Below are positions 1 through 5,053 of a DNA stretch of 5,053 nucleotides, piece after piece (position 1 is the first letter of the stretch; every line of letters begins with the position of its first letter). The position numbers and the translations under genes are program-made. Origin of the DNA: Euryarchaeota archaeon UBA111 (GTDB lineage Archaea > Thermoplasmatota > Poseidoniia > Poseidoniales > Poseidoniaceae); the NCBI GenBank assembly GCA_002506025.1, contig DAWS01000099.1, forward strand, positions 1 to 5,053. The letters run 5' to 3'. Under the pieces are notes generated by a model that searched no databases, was not told the origin of the DNA, and was given only the letters and a program-made list of their open reading frames with translations.

Positions 1-1533
1 GACCTGAATTGTGGTTTGCTGCGTAGTTGATGCCGGAACGTTAGTGAGTTCTTGATCGTTGAATACCAAATTCCAACCTGGCGGAATGTTTCTTGCTTGA
101 CTTAGCAATGAGGGGCTAGAGGATTGTTCCCATGGATATGAAATATTGGTTGTCTGGTTGAATACTGTATCGTCAGCTGCCTGCTGAAGTGCTAGTTTTT
201 CTGCTGGCGGTAATGCTATGGTATCATTTGTCTCGACTGATAAATTGCCAGTCATTGACGCATAAATAACACAGGCCGCAAGATACGAACCCGCTAGCGA
301 GGGATGATAGCCGTCACCATCATACAAGTTGTGGAACGCACTTCCTGCCATTTCTGGTATACCTCCCGAGTCTTGTACGTTTTGATACACATTAGCGAAG
401 CCAAGACCAACGGGTGCAATCCATACATTACGTGTTGCTGTAGTCATATTATCATGATAATCGACATATCCTTGACGAAGGCGCTCCTGCATTGTGGGGT
501 AATCAGGATAAATGGTAGGATTTGTTATGTCACCTGCAAGATAACCCCAAGTCATCATTAGCATTACTTCTGAACCAGCCGATTCTACCGCGTCGGCGAT
601 GTGAATTCCGCTTGTATTACTGGCAATCCAATCGGGATCGGTTCGGTCGAATCCCGGTATTTGGCTTTGGTCCTGTAAAACTACATAGTCCCAAATGTGG
701 CCAGAATTTCTCAGCGATGTGTTCCACACATCACCACTAGTGTTGATGTCATTCCAGTGATTTTCTAACGTAAAGGAGCCTGCGGTATTTGCTACAGTAG
801 AATTATGTTCACCTACTGAGTTAAACAAGTCTGCTAGTATAATATCTAGATTATTGTCGCTCATAAAACTGTTACCATACATCAATATGTCCTCAGGGAC
901 AACAACTTCTGGTGAGTTGGAATTATTTGAGTGGTTGGCCCAAAAACCGGCGAGATCAGGTTCTGCATCAACCGCCAAAAGTATGGTATCAGGAGCATTG
1001 CCATCGTTATTGACATCAATTGTAAAATTACTACTTGTTCCTGCTAGCATCTGCTGGAGTGGACCGTTTGAACTACTGAATGCTAGTGAAGATGAATAAG
1101 ACGGTTCAACTGTTACAGTAGAGGTTATGTTATTGTAAATTTGGTCGCCATATTCGGTTACATTGATGACAAAACTACCACTGTCTGAGGGCACTGCAGT
1201 GAGCCCCAGCACAACTGAGATATCGATGGTGGTTGAACGTGCCGGAAGCACGCTTGCAGTGGTTTCACTTGCGAGCGTAATAGCCCAAACACTGCTAAGT
1301 CCTGAGGTTTCTAGAGTAATATTGTAACTCGTAGTGTAGTCCCCGTCATTAGTGATTGTTAGAGTCATATTATCAGAGTCACCGCCCTGAATTTCCACAT
1401 GTGGGTTGTCGAGAGAGAGTATAATCGGGTTACTTGCAGAGGCGCTACCAATTATTGGAGAAGCACTAGCCATTATCATTAACGAGACGAATAATATTGC
1501 TTTGGATGCACTACGCGACATAAGACCAACCAT
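1..1533 (-). CDS. Secreted SGNH-hydrolase-like protein with Ig-like domains (partial, C-terminus off the left edge)
   Basis: One unbroken minus-strand frame gives 511 residues and reaches the window edge without a stop. Residues 1-34 look like a Sec signal peptide: basic R7 and K11, a hydrophobic core at about 12-23, then a small-residue stretch ending near A-S-A. Residues 36-143 form a beta-sandwich resembling NEW3/CARDB domains, and a second begins at about 148. Residues 215-460 resemble the SGNH/DUF4886 family: GNSF with candidate nucleophile S222, then WDYVVLQDQSQ (281-291), MMTWGY, the YPDYPTMQERL segment, and DGYHPSLAGSYLAA with D407 and H410 as the other catalytic residues. The family suggests an esterase, deacetylase or other carbohydrate-active hydrolase acting outside the cell; the substrate is unknown. 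Sixteen N-x-S/T sequons and a single Cys (C421) fit an exported archaeal glycoprotein. The start is ATG 1533; ATG 1521 is possible. The gene lies 55 bases after metK on the same strand and may share its transcript. Confidence 0.85.
   Translation of the reverse strand, partial: MVGLMSRSASKAILFVSLMIMASASPIIGSASASNPIILSLDNPHVEIQGGDSDNMTLTITNDGDYTTSYNITLETSGLSSVWAITLASETTASVLPARSTTIDISVVLGLTAVPSDSGSFVINVTEYGDQIYNNITSTVTVEPSYSSSLAFSSSNGPLQQMLAGTSSNFTIDVNNDGNAPDTILLAVDAEPDLAGFWANHSNNSNSPEVVVPEDILMYGNSFMSDNNLDIILADLFNSVGEHNSTVANTAGSFTLENHWNDINTSGDVWNTSLRNSGHIWDYVVLQDQSQIPGFDRTDPDWIASNTSGIHIADAVESAGSEVMLMMTWGYLAGDITNPTIYPDYPTMQERLRQGYVDYHDNMTTATRNVWIAPVGLGFANVYQNVQDSGGIPEMAGSAFHNLYDGDGYHPSLAGSYLAACVIYASMTGNLSVETNDTIALPPAEKLALQQAADDTVFNQTTNISYPWEQSSSPSLLSQARNIPPGWNLVFNDQELTNVPASTTQQTTIQV
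154..891 (-). other. SGNH/DUF4886-like hydrolase domain within the secreted protein
   Basis: These bases encode about residues 215-460. The domain opens with the beta-strand and nucleophile block ILMYGNSF (GNS in place of the classical GDS). The middle holds WDYVVLQDQSQ, which in this family replaces the usual SGNH block III. Next come a Met/Thr/Trp strand (about 324-329) and a YP-rich segment leading into a helix (342-356). The domain closes with D407-G-Y-H410-P-S, followed by a small-residue helix. All expected catalytic positions are present, so it is probably active. I assign it by recalled family motifs, not by a search. Confidence 0.75.
1432..1533 (-). other. Predicted Sec signal peptide of the SGNH-like protein
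   Basis: Residues 1-34 have a short basic n-region (R7, K11), a hydrophobic core of Ile, Leu, Phe, Val and Met, and an Ala/Ser-rich c-region that could be cut near residue 33 or 34. If translation began at the second ATG (1521), the n-region would be only a few residues long but would keep both basic residues, so export is predicted from either start. I saw no Cys at the likely cleavage site, so this is not an obvious lipoprotein signal. Confidence 0.7.
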
Positions 1534-1588
1534 AGCCAGCAAGACCCCCCTCTTGAGTGAATCGGAGATTTGGACGATAATTGTGCTA
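1534..1588 (-). promoter_or_regulatory. Short metK-to-hydrolase gap with a purine-rich possible ribosome binding site
   Basis: Reading the minus strand, 55 bases separate the metK stop from the hydrolase ATG. The gap holds the purine run AGAGGGGGGT (G6 at 1545-1550), which ends about 11 bases before ATG 1533. It is a loose match to an archaeal Shine-Dalgarno sequence and somewhat far from the start. No T-rich terminator-like tract or convincing TATA box is visible, so read-through from metK is plausible. Confidence 0.35.
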
Positions 1589-2833
1589 TCATTTACTTTC
1601 TTTTAGTGCTGAAATGCGTTTTTCGTCAATGACTTCCCAAGGGAACTCGCCTTCCCTATCAGGAACACGACCAAAATGACCACCAGCGGCTGTAACTGAG
1701 TATATTGGTGCTTGTAACTTCAAGTCTCGAGCAATTGCTCCAGGTCTGAAGTCAAAGACTTTTCTCACTCTATTGGCCACAGTGAGTTCATCCAGATCAG
1801 ATGTGCCAAAGGTCTCTACTCTGACACTTACCGGTTCGGCAACTCCGATAACATAGGCTAGTTGTATTTCACACCTTGAAGCCAAACCAGCAGCGACCAC
1901 ATGTTTAGCAGCCCACCTTGAAGCGTAGGCTGCAGAACGGTCGACTTTTGACGGATCTTTACCCGAAAAAGCACCGCCTCCATGTCTGCCCATACCGCCA
2001 TATGTATCGACAATTATCTTTCGCCCAGTCAGACCTGCGTCGGCGTATGGGCCACCCGGGTCGGCAAATCTCCCAGTGCCGTTGACGACTAGTTTGTATC
2101 CTGCAGATAACAACTCTGATGGTATTGAATGTTCAACTACGTGCTGTTTAATCTGCTCTTCTACATGTGCAAGTTCCTGCTCCTCAGAACCTTCAAACTG
2201 GTCTTTCAGGGTGTTATCGTGCTGAATTGCAATTACTACTGTGTGAACTTTTTCGATATCACCGTTGGAATCATACTGAACTGTGACCTGGGATTTACCA
2301 TCCGGTCGAGCCCATGGCAATATTCCCTCCTCACGCACCGTAGTTAGTCTTCTAGACAAACGCTGTGAAAGGGCTGCAGCAAGTGGGAAATACCTTCCTT
2401 TGAGTTCATTGTAAGATTCTGTTTCCTCACAAGCGTATCCAAACATCATACCTTGATCGCCCGCTCCTTGGTCTAGACCATCCTTGTTTACCCCTTGAGC
2501 AATGTTTGCTGATTGTGTTGTGATGTGGACTTGAACTTCACAATATTCTGGGTTTGTTGCATCCATGCCGATTGCGTGAGATGTGTATCCTATGTTAGCT
2601 GCGGCCTGTCTTGCAACTGCTTCGTAGTCTGGGATAGCACCATCAAGGGAGACCTCACCAGCAAGGACGATGAGGCCTTTGTCCTCTTTGCCCTTTACGC
2701 AGGTTTCAACTGCAACTCGGGCATTGCAGTCAACCGTCAAACAAGCATCTACAATGGCATCTGATATAGCATCACACAGTTTGTCAGGATGACCACTGGT
2801 AACTGACTCTGAGGAAAATAGCACACTGCTCAT
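1589..2833 (-). CDS. metK: S-adenosylmethionine synthetase, bacterial type (methionine adenosyltransferase)
   Basis: This 414-residue cytoplasmic enzyme makes S-adenosylmethionine from methionine and ATP, releasing phosphate and pyrophosphate. It closely matches the bacterial/eukaryotic MetK family (E. coli about 384 residues). Visible signatures are SESVTSGHPDK (E9, H15, D17, K18), E43 and E60, GAGDQG at 123-128, K180 in PDGKSQV, D265, LTGRK (R271, K272), the phosphate-binding loop GGGAFSGKD at 285-293, and K296 and D298. All correspond to known catalytic or metal-binding residues in the E. coli enzyme. The C-terminus keeps GHFGR and FPWE. Small insertions are seen near 48-51 and in the central 206-235 region. 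The usual NPTGRF motif is NGTGRF here. The ATG at 2833 gives the standard MetK N-terminus. The gene diverges from aspS, and its TGA stop lies upstream of the secreted hydrolase gene. Confidence 0.97.
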   Translation of the reverse strand: MSSVLFSSESVTSGHPDKLCDAISDAIVDACLTVDCNARVAVETCVKGKEDKGLIVLAGEVSLDGAIPDYEAVARQAAANIGYTSHAIGMDATNPEYCEVQVHITTQSANIAQGVNKDGLDQGAGDQGMMFGYACEETESYNELKGRYFPLAAALSQRLSRRLTTVREEGILPWARPDGKSQVTVQYDSNGDIEKVHTVVIAIQHDNTLKDQFEGSEEQELAHVEEQIKQHVVEHSIPSELLSAGYKLVVNGTGRFADPGGPYADAGLTGRKIIVDTYGGMGRHGGGAFSGKDPSKVDRSAAYASRWAAKHVVAAGLASRCEIQLAYVIGVAEPVSVRVETFGTSDLDELTVANRVRKVFDFRPGAIARDLKLQAPIYSVTAAGGHFGRVPDREGEFPWEVIDEKRISALKESK

Positions 2834-2956
2834 GCCACTCGGCGGCGACCACCACTTTATGAATCAATCGTAACTTTTTAATTTCAATTATTCTTTCTAA
2901 TCATAAAATTCAATTGTATTCTCTATTGATTATTATCTGCTATTAGCGAACCTTTG
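2834..2956. promoter_or_regulatory. Divergent metK/aspS promoter region
   Basis: This spacer between two divergent starts is strongly AT-rich except for a GC-rich patch next to metK. On the minus strand, TTCATAAAG (2855-2863) is centred about 26 bases before the metK ATG, where a TATA box would sit for a leaderless transcript. An alternative is the GAAATTAAAAAG stretch (2874-2885), which has a BRE-like GAAA and would leave a short leader containing GGTGGTC. On the plus strand, CATAAAAT (2902-2909) is the best TATA-like element for aspS, with TTTTTAAT (2875-2882) weaker. TTCAATT occurs twice (2883-2889 and 2909-2915). No clear Shine-Dalgarno site precedes aspS. That promoters lie here follows from the gene layout; the exact elements are guesses. 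Confidence 0.5.
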
Positions 2957-4390
2957 ATGACCTATGCCAATTTCCGCCAACTCATGAGCAACTATGTGCC
3001 AACCCATTATCGCACGCACACCCTCGGCGAAATACAAAGCGAAGGTGCAGACTTATTGGATACTACAGTTACCGTTGCTGGATTTATGGAAGCCAATCGT
3101 GGGAAAGGAGCGATCTGTTTTGTTGATTTACGCGACGGGACTGGCAAGACCCAGATATTCCTCAAGTCAGATAACGTCGGTGAAGAAGCTCTAGATATGG
3201 TTCAGAGAATGACCCGAGAATCAACTTTACAATTTACTGGAAAGGTTAGCGAAAAGCGCCCGCCTAAACTCAAGGAAGGAGAAACTCCTCCCCCGCCGAC
3301 CTATGAGGTTGTTGCTGACTCAGTCACGGTTATTGCTAAGGCAGAAGCACCACTTCCACTAGGCATTACTGACACGGTACACGTCGAACTAGACACTAGA
3401 CTTGACAATCGATTCCTCGATCTCCGAAGAGCGCACATAGCAGCAATGTTTCGGTTGCGCGGTAAAGTCTTGCAATATGGTAGAGAAGCGCTAATCAGTG
3501 AAGGATTCTTTGAAACACATACACCAAAAATTGTTGCTACAGCAACGGAAGGTGGCACCGACTTATTCCCTATGCAATACTTCGACACGCCTGCTTTCCT
3601 CAATCAGTCGCCTCAATTATTCAAGCAACTTTGCATGTCTGGCGGACTCGAGCGTGTATTTGAGATTGGTCCAGCCTTCAGAGCCGAAAAGCACGACACA
3701 TATCGTCATCTGAATGAATTTATTTCCTTTGATATTGAGTGCTCATGGTCTACGGATGATGATGTCATGGGAGTTCTTGAGCGAATGATACACCACATGT
3801 GGCAATCAATCGCTAATGATGAGGAATCTCAGTCATACATCGCCACAATCAATGAATATCGTGCCAGCAAGGGCGAGGAACCGGTAGAAGTGATAGTTCC
3901 TGAATTACCATTCCCAAGAGTATCTTACTGTGATGCCATAAGAATCATCAAAGAAAAAGGCGGCAAAATCGAATGGGGTGACGACATTGATGCGGAAAAC
4001 TCCGATTTGCTAGCAGAGGATTTGCCCCAGTTTTACTTCCTACCACGGTGGCCAATGGCTCTCAAACCGTTTTACATCCACCATGTAGAGGGTGAAGACG
4101 GCTCAACAGGAGACCAGTTGAGTCGCGGATTCGACCTTAACTTTGGCCGGGACGAGTTGACATCGGGTGGACAGCGAGAGCATCGCATGGATGTATTGAT
4201 TGATAATTTAAAGAAAATGGACTTAGATCCAGAGGAATTTGAATTCTATGTCGCTGGTTTCAGGCATGGTGTCCCACCACACGCTGGTTGGGGGCTCGGC
4301 GTTGAGAGAATACTGATGAAACTGACAGGAGCAAAGAATGTCAGAGAAACGGTATTGTTCCCCCGTGACCGAAAACGAGTTAGTCCTTAG
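2957..4390 (+). CDS. aspS: Aspartyl-tRNA synthetase, archaeal/eukaryotic type (class II)
   Basis: The product (477 residues from ATG 2957) charges tRNA with aspartate for translation. An N-terminal OB-fold anticodon-binding domain (about 18-130) leads through the hinge APLPL and LDTRLDNRFLDLRR into the class II catalytic core. Motif 1 centres on THTPKI (P190). The flipping loop is ATEGGTDLF (about 196-204) and the aspartate pocket includes QSPQLFK (217-223). Motif 2 has FRAE (241-244) and RHLNE. GGQREHR lies at 404-410, and motif 3 has GWGLGVER (444-451). The ending VLFPRDRKR is typical of archaeal enzymes, and no large bacterial GAD insertion is seen. Oddities are a proline/lysine-rich loop at 100-118 and E45 at the specificity position of the OB fold. 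Family similarity starts at YRTHT, so ATG 2984 (468 residues) is a good alternative start; TTG 2954 is less likely. The gene diverges from metK and converges on the TSP3 gene. Confidence 0.96.
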   Translation: MTYANFRQLMSNYVPTHYRTHTLGEIQSEGADLLDTTVTVAGFMEANRGKGAICFVDLRDGTGKTQIFLKSDNVGEEALDMVQRMTRESTLQFTGKVSEKRPPKLKEGETPPPPTYEVVADSVTVIAKAEAPLPLGITDTVHVELDTRLDNRFLDLRRAHIAAMFRLRGKVLQYGREALISEGFFETHTPKIVATATEGGTDLFPMQYFDTPAFLNQSPQLFKQLCMSGGLERVFEIGPAFRAEKHDTYRHLNEFISFDIECSWSTDDDVMGVLERMIHHMWQSIANDEESQSYIATINEYRASKGEEPVEVIVPELPFPRVSYCDAIRIIKEKGGKIEWGDDIDAENSDLLAEDLPQFYFLPRWPMALKPFYIHHVEGEDGSTGDQLSRGFDLNFGRDELTSGGQREHRMDVLIDNLKKMDLDPEEFEFYVAGFRHGVPPHAGWGLGVERILMKLTGAKNVRETVLFPRDRKRVSP

Positions 4391-4393
4391 ACA

Positions 4394-5053
4394 TTAACTG
4401 TGTTTTATCCACTGCTCGCCATCCCAATAGTGGAAACTGCCATCACTCATCTTTCGCCATGTGTATCCTGATTCGTCTTTCCATTGGTTCAGAATTTGTA
4501 ATTGGTTGTGAACTGGTGCTGCTCCGCTTGTCTGGGTTTGTGCATAGTCTTTAGTGACTGAATCTTTGCCGTTATTGTTTGGTTTGTAGCGTAGGAAAAC
4601 TGCGATTGCGGCGATTATTACAACGACCGCAACTATACCGATGATAATGCTATTTCGACGTTTTTCATCAGCCGCCTTTTGCCTTGCAGCCTCTGCTTCG
4701 GCAATAGCTTGTGCATTATCACCAACACCATCACCGTCGGTATCTAGAGTTTCGGTAGCATCCTCAGGGAAAGCATCAGCATTGTCACCAACACCATCGC
4801 CATCCGTATCGGCTGTCTCTGCTGCATCATTTGGCGCCCAATCAGAATTATCACCTACCCCGTCTCCGTCACTATCGGTAGTCTCGGTCGGGTCATTGTC
4901 AAATGCGTCGGCGTTATTTCCTACTCCATCCTCATCTGTATCTTCCGTTTCTGACGCATCTTCGGGGAAGATATCGGAATTATCACCGGTGCCGTCACCA
5001 TCAGAATCAGTTGTTTCGGTTGGGTCGTCATCAAATGCATCAGCATTGTCACC
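4394..5053 (-). CDS. TSP3-repeat membrane protein with Trp-rich C-terminal tail (partial, N-terminus off the right edge)
   Basis: The minus-strand frame enters from the right edge and ends at TAA (4394-4396), showing the last 219 residues. The first 110 are five tandem 22-residue acidic repeats with a DxDGDGxGDNxD core, typical of thrombospondin type 3 calcium-binding repeats. An Ala/Glu/Lys/Arg-rich helix (113-133) follows, then a 19-residue hydrophobic span (136-154), a polar Asn/Thr/Gln linker, and a short tail with four Trp residues (191-219). The likely role is a surface protein whose calcium-stiffened stalk is anchored by one membrane helix. The missing N-terminus probably holds a signal peptide and a functional domain, so I assign no specific function. 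Basic residues flank the membrane span on both sides (KRR before, RYK after), which leaves topology uncertain. Its stop lies 3 bases beyond that of convergent aspS. Confidence 0.85.
   Translation of the reverse strand, partial: GDNADAFDDDPTETTDSDGDGTGDNSDIFPEDASETEDTDEDGVGNNADAFDNDPTETTDSDGDGVGDNSDWAPNDAAETADTDGDGVGDNADAFPEDATETLDTDGDGVGDNAQAIAEAEAARQKAADEKRRNSIIIGIVAVVVIIAAIAVFLRYKPNNNGKDSVTKDYAQTQTSGAAPVHNQLQILNQWKDESGYTWRKMSDGSFHYWDGEQWIKHS
4397..4483 (-). other. Trp-rich C-terminal module resembling DUF2510
   Basis: The last 29 residues carry W191, W199, W210 and W215 with the pattern W-x(5)-Y-x-W-R-K-M-x-D-G-S-x-x-Y-W-D-G-x-x-W. The D-G-S...Y-W-D-G-x-x-W core resembles the short DUF2510 module, which is often found next to membrane helices and is of unknown function. 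If the TSP3 stalk is outside the cell, this module faces the cytoplasm. The match is from memory of the motif only. Confidence 0.5.
4592..4648 (-). other. Predicted transmembrane helix of the TSP3-repeat protein
   Basis: Residues 136-154 of the visible part are an uninterrupted run of Ile, Val, Ala and Gly ending in Phe-Leu, long enough to cross a membrane once. It is preceded by K-R-R-N-S and followed by R-Y-K. It is far from any N-terminus, so it is an anchor and not a signal peptide. Confidence 0.85.
4724..5053 (-). repeat. Five tandem 66-bp units encoding 22-residue TSP3 repeats
   Basis: Units lie at 5053-4988, 4987-4922, 4921-4856, 4855-4790 and 4789-4724, all in frame with no length variation. 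Each has the pattern G-D-N-x-D, then an xxPxDxxET-like stretch, then DxDGDGV. Units 1 and 3 share the ADAFDxDPTETTDSDGDG version, and units 2 and 4 share an SDxxPxDAxETxDT version, so a 132-bp dimer is the higher-order unit. Unit 5 mixes features of both. Unit 2 has Glu in place of a Gly in its DGDG core, and unit 3 begins GNN rather than GDN. The array probably extends past the right edge. Confidence 0.9.

Noticed and set aside
304..1099. Several short plus-strand open frames (304-561, 522-740, 854-1099)
   Set aside because: They lie opposite the well-supported minus-strand SGNH protein and show no domain or start-site features of their own.
1406..1606. 66-residue plus-strand open frame
   Set aside because: It is antisense to the hydrolase signal peptide and to the end of metK. 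Its apparent hydrophobicity reflects the opposite strand.
2129..2764. Plus-strand open frames inside metK (2129-2347, 2513-2764)
   Set aside because: They are shadows of metK, whose frame matches the family from end to end; the Cys/Val-rich composition is typical of antisense reading.
2834..2956. A SAM-responsive riboswitch upstream of metK
   Set aside because: The spacer is short, mostly AT-rich, shared with a divergent gene, and I see no stems or conserved core of known SAM riboswitches.
2994..3713. Alternative-frame open frames inside aspS (2994-3194 plus, 3498-3713 plus, 3301-3603 minus)
   Set aside because: All overlap conserved parts of AspRS and show no recognisable protein features.
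4724..5053. CRISPR array or non-coding minisatellite
   Set aside because: The 66-bp units are contiguous, without spacers, in frame and protein-coding, and their DNA sequences differ strongly.
4724..5053. RTX toxin-type or EF-hand calcium repeats
   Set aside because: The unit is 22 residues with DxDGDGxGDNxD and a Pro/Asp/Glu/Thr spacer, which fits TSP3; RTX nonapeptides (GGxGxDxxx) and EF-hand flanking helices are absent.

Overview
The window looks like a compact piece of an archaeal chromosome, most likely a marine planktonic euryarchaeon of the Marine Group II (Poseidoniales) type. Four things suggest this. The aspartyl-tRNA synthetase is of the archaeal/eukaryotic type. One secreted protein carries NEW3/CARDB-like beta-sandwich domains and is dense in N-glycosylation sequons. 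A membrane-anchored protein carries acidic thrombospondin type 3 (TSP3) repeats. The S-adenosylmethionine synthetase is bacterial-type rather than archaeal-type, which fits a lineage with many bacterial acquisitions. The lineage is inferred from gene content; no 16S or phylogeny is available here.

Layout, left to right: (1) 1-1533, minus strand: the first 511 residues of a secreted SGNH-hydrolase-like protein that runs off the left edge. (2) 1534-1588: a 55-base gap. (3) 1589-2833, minus: complete metK. (4) 2834-2956: an AT-rich divergent promoter region. (5) 2957-4390, plus: complete aspS. (6) 4394-5053, minus: the last 219 residues of a TSP3-repeat protein with one membrane helix and a short Trp-rich tail; it runs off the right edge. 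Coding density is very high. No RNA gene, mobile element or CRISPR array was seen.

The genes do not form an obvious single pathway. metK (methyl donor supply) and aspS (translation) are housekeeping genes fired divergently from one short spacer. The hydrolase gene follows metK closely on the same strand and may be read from the same transcript. The TSP3 gene converges on aspS with only 3 bases between stop codons. The two outer genes encode cell-surface or secreted proteins.

The most interesting observations are these: the SGNH domain appears to interrupt an Ig-like domain; the TSP3 repeats are kept at protein level but strongly scrambled at codon level; AspRS has an unusual residue at the position that separates discriminating from non-discriminating enzymes; and a bacterial-type MetK sits beside an archaeal-type AspRS. 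I see no clear evidence for a wholly new system.
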